Part shown: positions 9,235 to 17,749 of the stretch, one piece after another
Numbering within the stretch: position 1 is the first letter of the stretch
Layout of the letters: the number at the start of each line of letters is the position of its first letter
Virus record (IMG/VR): IMGVR_UViG_3300009159_000139
Coordinates: 1 to 39,454 of that record
DNA from: a virus
DNA length: 39,454 bases
Reading direction: 5' to 3' (one strand)
Notes under the pieces: model-generated
Seen by the model: only the letters and a program-made list of their open reading frames with translations
The model's database searches: none
What the model was told of the DNA's origin: nothing
Position numbers and translations under genes: made by a program

Positions 9235-10060
9235 CGCACAACAAGTCAAGTTTGAGTCAGACTATGGTTTCAATGTACCCGGTATAAATCTCAATCCAGA
9301 TGGCAGTTTGGTTGCAGTCAGTGTACGTGCTGGAGATCTACTGGTCAGTGGAACTGCTATTGCCGCCCAGGGCGCAAACAAAACAATCACGCTGACACCA
9401 ACAGGCACTGGCACAGTTTCAACACCCAGACTGACCATCACTGGATTGACAGATGATCACATAGCATACTCAAACAATGGCGCGATAGAAGGCAGCGCAA
9501 ATCTTAAATGGAACGGGACCACGCTGTCTGCTACCAATGTAAACACCCGTGGCGTTGCCAGCACAGATCCACTCAATGAACTGACTTTATCTAGCCCAAC
9601 ACTGGTCACAGTGAATGCTGCCTTGACATCAACTGGAAATATTACCGGTGCAAATCTGTCAGCAACAACAAAAATTTCAGCCAGCTATGTAGAAGCCAAT
9701 GGTACAGGTAGCAAGATACGTTTTTACTTTGCTGATACTGCGTCATTTCCAGCAGCCGCAAGCTGGGAAGGCAGCATTGCCTATGCAGGCAACACAGATA
9801 AGATTTACATATCAGACGGATCAGCTTGGCAAGAGCTTGCCAGGACCACATCTGGAATCAATACCACAGCATCATCCAGTTTCAGCAATGTGGCCATAAC
9901 AGGCGGATCAATTAACGATACACCAATAGGTGCATCAACTCCTGCTGCCGCTACGTTTACTTCTGTTAGTGTATCTGCTCAGCCAACATTGTTAACTCAG
10001 CTAACTAATAAGAGATACGTAGATAAACAGTTTTACCTAGCGTTAGCACTGGCGGGATAA
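9224..10060 (+). CDS. Virion structural / fibre protein
   Basis: 278 residues, Ala/Thr/Ser/Gly rich with few charges. Residues about 50-115 have the regular strand pattern seen in trimeric fibre shafts (NKTITLTPTGTGTVSTPRL, then LTGLTDDHIAYSNNGAIEG-like spacing). Near residue 160 is a conserved fibre-type segment (KIRFYFADTASFPAAASWEG, then YAGNTDKIYISDGSAW). The C-terminus LLTQLTNKRYVDKQF matches the end region of the protein at position 1-1506, so the two may share an assembly or attachment tail. The start overlaps the preceding gene by 11 bases. It is probably a fibre or fibre-adaptor subunit; which one is not known. Confidence 0.8.
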   Translation: MAVNAQQVKFESDYGFNVPGINLNPDGSLVAVSVRAGDLLVSGTAIAAQGANKTITLTPTGTGTVSTPRLTITGLTDDHIAYSNNGAIEGSANLKWNGTTLSATNVNTRGVASTDPLNELTLSSPTLVTVNAALTSTGNITGANLSATTKISASYVEANGTGSKIRFYFADTASFPAAASWEGSIAYAGNTDKIYISDGSAWQELARTTSGINTTASSSFSNVAITGGSINDTPIGASTPAAATFTSVSVSAQPTLLTQLTNKRYVDKQFYLALALAG

Positions 10061-10063
10061 AAA

Positions 10064-12937
10064 ATGTCAAAAAAACTAATAAGCAAATATATTTTTACAC
10101 CGGGCACACCAGGAACAGTAAAAGTTCCAGGTAAAGTTGCACTGGAAAACATCGTGTTGATTACCAACGTAGCAACTAATTCGGTAATCTACAACATGTT
10201 TGAGTCTACGCTCGGCGGAACAGCAACATATAACCCAAGCGATACGACCACTTTTCCAACTGGTATAAATGGTGTAACCACCATATCGTTACCAACTAGC
10301 ACAGCCGGCATGAGCGGTGCAAACGCATTGCAGATCATAGTAGATGACAAGCAGTTGATCACACGTCCTTGGGACTTTGGCACAGACGCAATCGAACGCC
10401 CACGCATGGCAGCGCCACAATCATTGATTGACGCTGACTTTGAATACGGGTTACAGCCTACCAAGTGGCAGAACTTCCAAACAGCTAGACAATATCCAGG
10501 TATCTTTGAACAGCCAGGTACTGATCTTGCTATAACTTCAATGACGTCAGATGGAAATAATCCAAGCCTGATCAGCATCACTACTGTTGCCGCACATACC
10601 CTGACGGCTGGTAATGCAATCACCATGGTAGGTGTAAACAAGACGATCACAGGATTTTCAGGATGTGAAGGATCTTTCCTAGTTGCCGCAACACCTGCTC
10701 CAGGTTCAACTACTTTTTCTTACTATGCCAGGACACAAGTAGGTACTGGCACGTCTAACATGTTAACAGATGCCACTGTATTGCGCAAGGGCGGTTTCTA
10801 TTCTGGCGCCGCACTGACACTCAGTTCAATATCATCAGATGGCGGAGCACCAAGCAATATTACCGTAACCACCGCATCAACCCACGGCTTGGTACCAGGC
10901 CAAGGCATCATGGTCGACGTTACATCAGCTGGAACAGGTCACGAACAAGCAGAAGGACCTTTCTTTGTATCACAGGTCATTTCTCCAACTAGCTTTCTCT
11001 ATGTTGCAAGAGCAGGTGCTGTAGTTACTACTGGTACGACACTCACTGCTACGATCTACAACAGGACAGATGGGTTCTTCGTGCATCGACCATTTGATGG
11101 CGGTGTTTTAGTTGGGTCTAACTGTCCTACATACGGCACACAAGCTGTACGTGCCAGCAAGAAATATTTCCGCTATCAGTCAGGTAAGGGTTTCTTCTTT
11201 AACACTGGTACGGTCATGCGACCAAACTACGATATCCAAAGCATAACTTCCAGTGGCACATCAGCTGGATCAACTATAACTGTGACAACTGATGGTGTTG
11301 ACCATGGATTACAAGTAGGTGCAGTTGTTAGGATTGAAGGCATTGTAACCAGCGGATATAACAATACCTATGCTGTTGCTAGCATACTTAATGATACATC
11401 TTTTACAGTATTAGCATTGACAGGCCTGGGGGATACTACTGGTACGCTGGCCGTTTCACCAAAGATATTCGTGATAAGCTGGTGGGGTTCAGCAGTACGT
11501 CTTGGCATGTTTGATGATCAAAACGGAATTTTCTGGGAATACAATGGCCAAGAACTAGCAGTATGTGTGCGTAACTCGATCATTCAGCTAGCAGGACAAG
11601 TATCTATCAATGCTGGTTCTAATAGCTTGGGCGGAAATAATACTCGATTCCAGGATCAGCTGAAAGTAGGCGATCAGATCGTCATACGTGGAATGACGCA
11701 CGAGGTAACCAGCATTACCAGCCAGACAGCACTAACAGTAGCACCTAACTTCCGCGGTGTAGCCAACGTAGCTGGTGTACGTGCCTGTCTTGTAACAACC
11801 ACACGCATACCACAAAGCCAGTTTAACCTTGATACCATTGACGGTACAGGTCCAAGCGGATACAGCATTGACCTTAACAAGATGCAGATGTTGGGCATGC
11901 AGTATACCTGGTATGGTGCTGGTTTCATTGATTTCATGCTACGTGGTCCAGACGGCAACTTTATCTTCGTACATCGCTTCAAGAACAACAACGTCAACAA
12001 CGAAGCATACATGCGTTCTGGTAACTTGCCAGCACGTTACAGCATCAGCAACGACACAGGCGTCAACAAACTTGCTACAGGTATAGGTGCCAGCGATAAT
12101 ACGCTTACCCTTACTGATGCATCTAAGTTTCCGCCAAATGGAACCATCTACATTGATAACGAGATCATCACCTACACCGGCAAGTCTACTAACACATTGA
12201 CAGGTTGTGTCAGGGCCGCAACGCATTCTCACTATATTGGTGGTACCACACGAAGCTTCACAGCAGCCGCTGCCGCAACACACGCAGCCAACGCAGGTGT
12301 GATACTGTTATCTACTACAGCAAGTCCTACGCTAAGCCATTGGGGTAGTGCGATCATAATGGACGGTTTGTATGATCAAGATCGTGGATACATTTTCAAC
12401 TATGCACGTACTAGCATTTCAGCAACAACCAGCCCGCAAACTGTGTTCATGATTCGACTTGCACCAAGCGTAAGCAACGCAACTGTTGGCGACTTGGGGT
12501 CAAGAGATCTTTTGAATCGTTCTCAGTTGTTGCTGACGGGCATTGAAGTTACTGGCGGTTCATTGAACCCGTTGATTATTGAAGCTGTATTGAATCCTTA
12601 CAACTATCCAACTAACACAGCAAGCGTTACTTGGTTTCCATTGACGCCATCGGCAGCAGGCGGCCTACCTAGCTTATGTCAGATCACGACTACTAACCCA
12701 ACATGGAACTCAACTCCGCAGTATGCGCTACCTGGGGAAACTGTGTTTTCATTCATTGCAGATGGTGCAGGTACAAAAACACTTGATTTGACTCCATTGA
12801 AAGAACTTACTGCGAGTCCGCTAGGCGGCACAGGCGCTTTTCCTAATGGCTCGGATATCTTGTGTGTCAATGTTCGTACTATTACAGGCTCATCGACTGT
12901 ACACGTGCTACTACGCTGGTCAGAAGCACAGGCCTAA
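10064..12937 (+). CDS. Large virion structural protein
   Basis: 957 residues. The N-terminus (about 1-130) includes a conserved block with RPWDFGTDAIERPRMAAPQS and DADFEYGLQPTKWQNFQ, which I associate with approximately 1000-residue structural proteins of marine T4-like phages. Three related modules of the type SITTVAAHTLTAGNAITMVG, VTTASTHGLVPGQGIMVD and VTTDGVDHGLQVGAVVRIEG occur near residues 170, 270 and 410: internal repeats of a beta domain. A later SKFPPNGTIYIDNEIITYTG segment (about 690) is another fibre-type domain. It is the last gene of the tail run before the heme oxygenase. Role likely baseplate or fibre, not resolved. Confidence 0.85.
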   Translation: MSKKLISKYIFTPGTPGTVKVPGKVALENIVLITNVATNSVIYNMFESTLGGTATYNPSDTTTFPTGINGVTTISLPTSTAGMSGANALQIIVDDKQLITRPWDFGTDAIERPRMAAPQSLIDADFEYGLQPTKWQNFQTARQYPGIFEQPGTDLAITSMTSDGNNPSLISITTVAAHTLTAGNAITMVGVNKTITGFSGCEGSFLVAATPAPGSTTFSYYARTQVGTGTSNMLTDATVLRKGGFYSGAALTLSSISSDGGAPSNITVTTASTHGLVPGQGIMVDVTSAGTGHEQAEGPFFVSQVISPTSFLYVARAGAVVTTGTTLTATIYNRTDGFFVHRPFDGGVLVGSNCPTYGTQAVRASKKYFRYQSGKGFFFNTGTVMRPNYDIQSITSSGTSAGSTITVTTDGVDHGLQVGAVVRIEGIVTSGYNNTYAVASILNDTSFTVLALTGLGDTTGTLAVSPKIFVISWWGSAVRLGMFDDQNGIFWEYNGQELAVCVRNSIIQLAGQVSINAGSNSLGGNNTRFQDQLKVGDQIVIRGMTHEVTSITSQTALTVAPNFRGVANVAGVRACLVTTTRIPQSQFNLDTIDGTGPSGYSIDLNKMQMLGMQYTWYGAGFIDFMLRGPDGNFIFVHRFKNNNVNNEAYMRSGNLPARYSISNDTGVNKLATGIGASDNTLTLTDASKFPPNGTIYIDNEIITYTGKSTNTLTGCVRAATHSHYIGGTTRSFTAAAAATHAANAGVILLSTTASPTLSHWGSAIIMDGLYDQDRGYIFNYARTSISATTSPQTVFMIRLAPSVSNATVGDLGSRDLLNRSQLLLTGIEVTGGSLNPLIIEAVLNPYNYPTNTASVTWFPLTPSAAGGLPSLCQITTTNPTWNSTPQYALPGETVFSFIADGAGTKTLDLTPLKELTASPLGGTGAFPNGSDILCVNVRTITGSSTVHVLLRWSEAQA

Positions 12938-12960
12938 AGGATGTAGGCATAATTAACATT

Positions 12961-13467
12961 ATGTCTACACTTAAAGAACTCACCCAAGAAAATCATCGCA
13001 AGGCAGAACGCTCTGCCTTCGTTAGCGCCATGATGCGCAATCAACTCACTGCTCAGCAGTGGGTAAATTATCTGCTGTGGAAACGCGACTTATTGGTTGT
13101 GCTAGATCGCAAGCTAGGGCTAACTGAGTCTCATCCAGAATTCAATCGATCCTTGCAGTTTGACAATGATATCGTTGCAACAGGTCCTGGACCAACTGGA
13201 TTAACATCCACCCTAGACTATATCAAACGAATAGAAAACATCACTAATGAACAGGCCTGGGCACATGTTTATGTGCATTACCTGGGTGATCTGCGTGGCG
13301 GACAAATGCTGAAGAAGATGGTCAAACAGTCCATGCATCATGTGGACTATGATGATGCAACAGGGCTGGAAGCAATCATCCGTGCCAACGTATCTGATGC
13401 TCTAGCAGATGAAGCCAATGTTGGATTTGATTTGACCATGCAAGCCATGGAAGAGATCATGCTATGA
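12961..13467 (+). CDS. ho: Heme oxygenase (viral, short form)
   Basis: 168 residues from ATG 12961. A longer frame starting upstream at 12862 would overlap the preceding gene by 76 bases and adds no family sequence. Heme oxygenase opens heme to biliverdin, CO and iron with electrons from ferredoxin. The N-terminus LKELTQENHRKAERSAF holds the proximal heme ligand His12. The distal-helix motif HVYVHYLGDLRGGQ (residues about 102-115) matches the family LGDLSGGQ, with Arg in place of Ser and Asp110 at the catalytic Asp position. Length is well below the approximately 230-240 residues of cyanobacterial enzymes, mainly from a shorter C-terminus. The next gene overlaps by 4 bases (ATGA), giving a heme-to-bilin operon. 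No strong Shine-Dalgarno lies close to the ATG. Confidence 0.9.
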   Translation: MSTLKELTQENHRKAERSAFVSAMMRNQLTAQQWVNYLLWKRDLLVVLDRKLGLTESHPEFNRSLQFDNDIVATGPGPTGLTSTLDYIKRIENITNEQAWAHVYVHYLGDLRGGQMLKKMVKQSMHHVDYDDATGLEAIIRANVSDALADEANVGFDLTMQAMEEIML

Positions 13468-14135
13468 GCAAGGTATGGGATACCATGCTTGAGCTTCAGG
13501 CAAACATTGAGCAACAATTAAATGCAGTAGGCTATCCGGTTGAAGAAGGACATACGTTTGATTGGCCAAATCATGTGTGGAGTTCACCTACATTCAGGCG
13601 AGCACATCTTGATGCAGTAGATGCACGTAAGACCAAGGGTCTTTACATGTTGCATGTCACTGTGTTCCCACACATTATTGATCCCAGTCCTATATTTGGA
13701 TTTGATATCATCTGCGGCGAGCGCAAGATAACCGGATGCTTTCATGACTTCAGCGCCAGTAGTGATAAAGAACACCCAATGATGTCTTGGTTTCAGGACT
13801 ATGCCAAACAGTTTGAGTGGCGCAAAGCACGTGAACTTCCAGACTGGGCTCGTCGCATATTCAGTCCAGGAATGATTGCCGCAGGCAATGTCAGCGATGA
13901 GTTAGAAATAGATCAGATATTGCAGATTGTATCTACCACACTACCTTGGTACTTGGAGAACGTGGGCAAGACCAATGGCAAAGGCGATCCTCAAGAAATA
14001 CTAGAAGCACAGAACTATTACTGCAACAACCAACGTCAAAATCCACACACGCCGCGTGTGATGCAGAGCCTAGGGTTTGACGAAGAAACCGTTCACCGGT
14101 TCATAAACGATTGTCTATTTCCTGATTTAGTATAA
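13464..14135 (+). CDS. pcyX: Ferredoxin-dependent bilin reductase, viral PcyX/PebS type
   Basis: 223 residues, normal for the family. It would reduce biliverdin to a phycobilin using reduced ferredoxin. Signature: HVTVFPHIIDPSPIFGFDII (residues 64-83) followed by ERKITGCFHDFSA (86-98). Asp95 aligns with the essential central Asp (Asp105 in PcyA and PebS). Asn215-Asp216 in FINDCLFPD matches the C-terminal Asn/Asp active-site region. His70 in VFPH is a further pocket candidate, not aligned by computation. Phage bilin reductases fall into PebS (cyanophage) and PcyX (oceanic viral metagenomes); both yield phycoerythrobilin. I favour PcyX because no cyanophage photosynthesis genes are present, but only a phylogeny can decide. 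It is coupled to the heme oxygenase by ATGA overlap, and its 3' end overlaps the opposing minus-strand gene by 35 bases. Confidence 0.88.
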   Translation: MSKVWDTMLELQANIEQQLNAVGYPVEEGHTFDWPNHVWSSPTFRRAHLDAVDARKTKGLYMLHVTVFPHIIDPSPIFGFDIICGERKITGCFHDFSASSDKEHPMMSWFQDYAKQFEWRKARELPDWARRIFSPGMIAAGNVSDELEIDQILQIVSTTLPWYLENVGKTNGKGDPQEILEAQNYYCNNQRQNPHTPRVMQSLGFDEETVHRFINDCLFPDLV

Positions 14136-14505
14136 GCGCGGCAAACTTGTTGTGCCATATGATAAGTCTGCGCCGCTGTGACGCACTACTTTCTCTGTAG
14201 ATGGGATTTTCAGCTAACGTCTGCAATAGTTTGATATCCTCTAGGCAACACCACCGTAACAGCCGATTAAATTCTCGATCTTCTCTCACAGCCTTAATGA
14301 TAGGATGATCCCATTCTTCTTTGTTGGCCAAGTGTCTTGCTTCAAGATACCAACGCTCAATCCAGCTGATACTGTCTTTGTATGTTTTCTTCAATCTTGG
14401 ATTGGCTAGTCTTTTGTCCCAGCAATGATATAAATCTACACCGCGCTTGGTCACTGGCATCTTGGCAGGCTTGGGAAAAATGATTATTTCTGCTTCACTG
14501 GACAT
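14101..14505 (-). CDS. Unknown small protein
   Basis: 134 residues, basic and Trp/Arg-rich (HCWDKRLANPRLKKTYKD; LLRWCCLEDIKLLQ). I do not recognise a family. It is the last gene of the minus-strand gp14-gp15-Nudix unit. Its start overlaps the Nudix stop by 11 bases and its 3' end overlaps the convergent bilin reductase by 35 bases. A compact helical, possibly nucleic-acid-binding protein is possible from composition, but nothing specific supports it. Confidence 0.7.
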   Translation of the reverse strand: MSSEAEIIIFPKPAKMPVTKRGVDLYHCWDKRLANPRLKKTYKDSISWIERWYLEARHLANKEEWDHPIIKAVREDREFNRLLRWCCLEDIKLLQTLAENPIYRESSASQRRRLIIWHNKFAALILNQEIDNRL

Positions 14506-14980
14506 GCTGATCTAACCATTTCTCCATGTTGACCAACTTGCTCATGAAACTGCTATTCTGCACCAGTTGTTTGCTTTTGTGATGCAGTGGTTTTGGTTGG
14601 ATGCCCAGAGGTAACCAGCAATAGCCATCGCTTTCATGATCTAGCACAGGCAGGAATTCTTTCTCCACCACCAAGCAAAATGTATCATAGATAAATTTCT
14701 TGTCTTTGCTAACGTATCTATGCAACGGTACGATCTTCTTCCACTCAGTCATTCCTGTTTCTTCTTGGCATTCTCTAAGTAGCGTATCTCGCGGACTTTC
14801 TTTGGGATTACTGCGGCCACCCCATAGACCCCAAGTGCCGCTCCACTTTTCTTCTGTGCTACGCAACTGCCAGCAATATCTGTGTGTGTCTAAGGCATAG
14901 ATCAAACCGCCAGCGGCACGGGTTACACCAGCAGGCGCCAGTATCCCGGTTGAAATATCCCCTCGTAGCTCAGTATCCAT
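14495..14980 (-). CDS. Nudix hydrolase
   Basis: 161 residues. It contains a complete Nudix box, G55-x5-E61-x7-R69-E70-C-x-E73-E74-x-G76-M77 (GGRSNPKESPRDTLLREC then QEETGM), which binds the metal and catalyses cleavage of a nucleoside diphosphate linked to another moiety. The substrate is unknown; candidates are oxidised dNTPs, ADP-ribose or NAD derivatives, or capped RNA. T4 also encodes a Nudix enzyme (NudE), but I see no particular similarity beyond the box. The first 58 bases overlap the end of gp15 in another frame. The N-terminal 20 residues could be leader sequence if a later start is used, but no good internal start is visible before the fold begins at about residue 21. Confidence 0.88.
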   Translation of the reverse strand: MDTELRGDISTGILAPAGVTRAAGGLIYALDTHRYCWQLRSTEEKWSGTWGLWGGRSNPKESPRDTLLRECQEETGMTEWKKIVPLHRYVSKDKKFIYDTFCLVVEKEFLPVLDHESDGYCWLPLGIQPKPLHHKSKQLVQNSSFMSKLVNMEKWLDQHVQ

Positions 14981-16269
14981 TGTCCATCCATGAAAGCTAA
15001 TTGCTGATTGCTCGCAATATTTAAGACATATTCGATTGCAGTAGAAGCAGCCGCATCAAAACTTATTACCCATGCACTACCGTTGTATTCAATGATGTCT
15101 TCGGGGTTTGCTACCAAGCCTCCCCATGCTGGAATTTCTGCAGGTGATGACACAACTATGTATCGCTGACCAACTGCCGCCGCTGGTAAACCCGCACCAG
15201 GTGCCGCACGTGTGGGGTCTATCACGCCGTCGATTGCTGTTTTTGTGTTTGCAGGCAAACTGTCGTGATCAATGTCAACTAACAGTTTGTTTGGATCAGT
15301 TGGGTGTTCGGTTAGCACACCAACATATTCGCCACCCCATACACCCGGACGATCTTGCCTATTAACACGGATCTGGCTGATACCATTGCGTATGCCACCA
15401 TATGACTCCAGGAACTTGTTCCACAGCAACAAGTCACCACCTACTGTGGTCTTTAGATCTCGCGTGAGCAATGTGAGTTCGCCATTGGCTAGACGCACAG
15501 CACGTTCAGGATCAGTGACACTTTGCCACTTGGATTGCACGTCACTGATGTAGGTATCATCCAGTAACTGATTAAGCTCATCCTGGTCACCTGCACGGAT
15601 CGTGTTGATCACGTTGTAGATCAACTGCTGGCGTTGTACCATTGCAGGAGGATTGATAAAGATAGGCAAGTTGAATATCATGCTGGCCACATCAAGCACA
15701 TCATCTGTGCCATTGGGAACTTGACGCACACTCCATACAGTATTGATCAGTTCCACAAAGTTCATGCGGCTCCAGTCAAACACGTTGTCGTTGTTGCGCA
15801 GGTCCAGCGACGGATTAAACAGTACCAATATCTGTTCCATCAACTGTAGCTTCTGATCAGTATTTGAAGTCCATATATCAACCTGTACGTTTAGATCATA
15901 CGGTACAGGCATATGACGCTTGATGGTATATGTCTGTCCCATCTGATCAAGAAACTGACCGCTGGCAGCATCGTATTGTTTTTCGTACACTTGTACCGAG
16001 TCGGTATGCGTGGGATTGAGCCTGCGTTCCGGTGCTGGTAGCAGTTCAGTGATATACACAGCAATGAATGGAACTGTGTTCATGGTGTTGTCACTGTTGT
16101 TCTTCAAGATGTGCGCTGCCATACGATTGATGTCACCATATCGCACAGGAACTTTTTGATATATGTCTAATCCATTTGCATCCTTGCCCATCTTCACACT
16201 GAAGCCTGCAAAGAATCGCATGAACTGTTGCAGGTAACGACGTATTTGGCGATCGTAGAAATAATTCAT
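14923..16269 (-). CDS. 15: Tail sheath stabiliser / completion protein gp15
   Basis: 448 residues, much longer than T4 gp15 (272). gp15 caps the tail tube and sheath and joins the tail to the neck. The N-terminus MNYFYDRQIRRYLQQFMRFF followed by KVPVRYGDINRMAAHI matches the T4 gp15 opening (YFYNSSFRRYATLMGDLFS, then VPITYASKEHF). The YDLNVQVDIWTSNTDQKLQLMEQIL region (about 126-150) and the FN PSLD segment also match. The extra C-terminal part, residues about 330-448, resembles phage GQRYIV...IEYNGSAW surface modules rather than a neck protein. Its start overlaps the gp14 stop (TAATG), so the two are translationally coupled. Transcription is from the late promoter at 17349-17356 on this strand. 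Confidence 0.85.
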   Translation of the reverse strand: MNYFYDRQIRRYLQQFMRFFAGFSVKMGKDANGLDIYQKVPVRYGDINRMAAHILKNNSDNTMNTVPFIAVYITELLPAPERRLNPTHTDSVQVYEKQYDAASGQFLDQMGQTYTIKRHMPVPYDLNVQVDIWTSNTDQKLQLMEQILVLFNPSLDLRNNDNVFDWSRMNFVELINTVWSVRQVPNGTDDVLDVASMIFNLPIFINPPAMVQRQQLIYNVINTIRAGDQDELNQLLDDTYISDVQSKWQSVTDPERAVRLANGELTLLTRDLKTTVGGDLLLWNKFLESYGGIRNGISQIRVNRQDRPGVWGGEYVGVLTEHPTDPNKLLVDIDHDSLPANTKTAIDGVIDPTRAAPGAGLPAAAVGQRYIVVSSPAEIPAWGGLVANPEDIIEYNGSAWVISFDAAASTAIEYVLNIASNQQLAFMDGQWILSYEGIFQPGYWRLLV

Positions 16270-17330
16270 TAGAAGTCTGTCCTTGGTTTAACCACACCGC
16301 TGATTGGTTGTCTTGTTGGATAAGCCTGCCCATCAAGATTGACACCTTGTGTGTCATTGTTGATAAAGCCACCTGCGTTGACAGAACGTGCAACAACATC
16401 TGTCCTGCTTGGGAACACGTTGTCGTAGAGCCTTGCCCAACGACCGCCGCGATACACAAACAAGCGATTTGGCAAGAAGTCTGTGCGTATGAACATTTCG
16501 CCCTGTTGCGGATTACCAGGAAATATCACACCACTTGCAATAGGTACACCGTAGTATTCTTCAAACCCGGCTGCGTCTGTGGGACCATTTGGATCAGGTG
16601 GTGTGTCGTAATTGAACAAGGTACTGACATCTGGATACAAATCTGGAACTTCCTGTGCTGCCGCTTCAACAATGGCATCAGAAATTTCTTTCTCTTTGAC
16701 ATAGGTGCTGATTTGATTCTTAAGGCTGTCTGGATCAGTTGCTTGCCCAAGGATGTCTTTGTATTCTTGTGCATCTGTCAACGGAGCAGCCTTGACACGC
16801 CATAGGTGTGGCCACCATGTTTGGCTGTAGCCTTCTGCTGCCTTGCTGGCATCCTGTACCACATACCATTTGTTGATGGCAGGTGCATTGGGATCAAGTA
16901 GCGTATCGTCACGCTGATGCGGAACTTCAAACACGTCACCTGCCATGATCTTGCGACCCAATCTTTCAATCATGTCATTCAAGTGGAACGTGATAAACAG
17001 CACGTCGGTATTGATGAACAATCCAAACTGTGTTAGGTCAAAGTCGTTGTCGCCTACATTGTACACACCGCGAAGATCGTAGATGTCTTTGTCATACTTG
17101 CGATCGCGATTTTCCAGGAACAGCAGATCCTGTATTTTTGTTTCATTGAACACATCATCAGCTTGATAGTTGGGCTGTGTTGGGTCTCCTGTTTCGCCTT
17201 GCGGGTCAGGACCAATGTATTTGTGGATCAGGATGGATGTTCCGCCAATCATGAACTGTTCTTTGATGTTGCGATCAATGAACTTGTAATCGTTGGTCTT
17301 ATCTTTGCGCCAAAGGCTTAAACGTGGCAT
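16269..17330 (-). CDS. 14: Neck protein gp14
   Basis: 353 residues, longer than T4 gp14 (256). gp14 forms, with gp13, the neck that seals the packaged head and receives the tail. The conserved core includes a GGTSILIHKYIGP stretch (about 29-41) and LFITFHLNDMIERLGRKIMAGDVFEVPH (about 109-136) followed by NKWYVVQDASKAAEGYSQTW and LWRVKAAPLTDAQEYKDIL. This is the organisation I know from marine T4-like gp14. The last 100 residues are less conserved and contain a WARLYDNVFPSRTD segment. First gene of the minus-strand late unit; GAGGAA lies about 9 bases before the ATG. Partner gp13 is encoded on the other strand at 19898. Confidence 0.8.
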   Translation of the reverse strand: MPRLSLWRKDKTNDYKFIDRNIKEQFMIGGTSILIHKYIGPDPQGETGDPTQPNYQADDVFNETKIQDLLFLENRDRKYDKDIYDLRGVYNVGDNDFDLTQFGLFINTDVLFITFHLNDMIERLGRKIMAGDVFEVPHQRDDTLLDPNAPAINKWYVVQDASKAAEGYSQTWWPHLWRVKAAPLTDAQEYKDILGQATDPDSLKNQISTYVKEKEISDAIVEAAAQEVPDLYPDVSTLFNYDTPPDPNGPTDAAGFEEYYGVPIASGVIFPGNPQQGEMFIRTDFLPNRLFVYRGGRWARLYDNVFPSRTDVVARSVNAGGFINNDTQGVNLDGQAYPTRQPISGVVKPRTDF

Positions 17331-17348
17331 TATGGGTTCCTCACAGTA

Positions 17349-17356
17349 TATTTATG
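17349..17356 (-). promoter_or_regulatory. Late promoter CATAAATA for the gp14-gp15 unit
   Basis: The minus strand reads CATAAATA, one base from the T4 late consensus TATAAATA. It lies 19 bases before the gp14 ATG, with GAGGAA between them. T4-type late promoters need only this -10-like element plus phage sigma gp55 and coactivator. It is the only late-type promoter seen on the minus strand. Confidence 0.75.
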
Positions 17357-17378
17357 GTGCCAGCCATCCAGCTGAGAC

Positions 17379-17398
17379 CTGTTGCAAAAATACAACAC
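17379..17398 (+). repeat. 20-bp near-palindromic element, copy 1
   Basis: CTGTTGCAAAAATACAACAC: inverted repeat TGTTG/CAACA around CAAAAATA. It differs at one base from copy 3 (35109-35128). It sits 20 bases before the -35 box at 17418 and between divergent promoters. Confidence 0.7.
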
Positions 17399-17417
17399 AA
17401 AAAGTGTCTAAAAACGG

Positions 17418-17446
17418 TTGACGCCCACGCTCGTTTCGTGCATAAT
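17418..17446 (+). promoter_or_regulatory. sigma70 promoter for the 17476 gene
   Basis: TTGACG (17418-17423), 17-base spacer, CATAAT (17441-17446). The predicted start is near 17453, and the leader carries CTAGGCAA and then AAGGAG. Bases 17438-17460 are identical to 35188-35210 in the promoter of the AAA+ gene. An A-rich stretch precedes the -35 box and could act as an UP element. Confidence 0.88.
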
Positions 17447-17475
17447 ACAAACACTAGGCAACTAAGGAGTCACAC

Positions 17476-17736
17476 ATGTCACAAGCTATTGCAAAGCTAC
17501 AGCAAGTTAAAACTTGGAGCGGCAAAAATACGGATCGTTTTGAACTTAAAATTGGGCTCGTTACAGACAATACTTCAAATAAAATTGTGCAAGTGTTAAC
17601 CACACGCTCAGTATTAGATGACGTAGAGGTAAAATTAGCTATCAAGCAAGCTCTTCAAGACTTGCGCATGCAAAATATAGTGCTAGTAGAGAGCTCTGCT
17701 ACCAAAGCATTTGCCAAAGCACAAAAAATCCAATAA
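17476..17736 (+). CDS. Small unknown early protein
   Basis: 86 residues, basic, with a strand-rich N-terminal half (FELKIGLVTDNTSNKIVQVL) and helical C-terminal half (EVKLAIKQALQDLRMQ). No family recognised. The start is fixed by AAGGAG (17464-17469) ahead of the ATG. It has its own sigma70 promoter and is followed by the hairpin at 17750-17777. Promoter strength and small size suggest an early or middle host-takeover or regulatory protein, which is inference. Confidence 0.8.
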   Translation: MSQAIAKLQQVKTWSGKNTDRFELKIGLVTDNTSNKIVQVLTTRSVLDDVEVKLAIKQALQDLRMQNIVLVESSATKAFAKAQKIQ

Positions 17737-17749
17737 AAACAACAACTTA

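Noticed and set aside
12862-12960. N-terminal extension of the heme oxygenase frame
   Set aside because: These 33 residues overlap the preceding gene, have no heme-oxygenase character and no ribosome site. The family sequence begins at ATG 12961.
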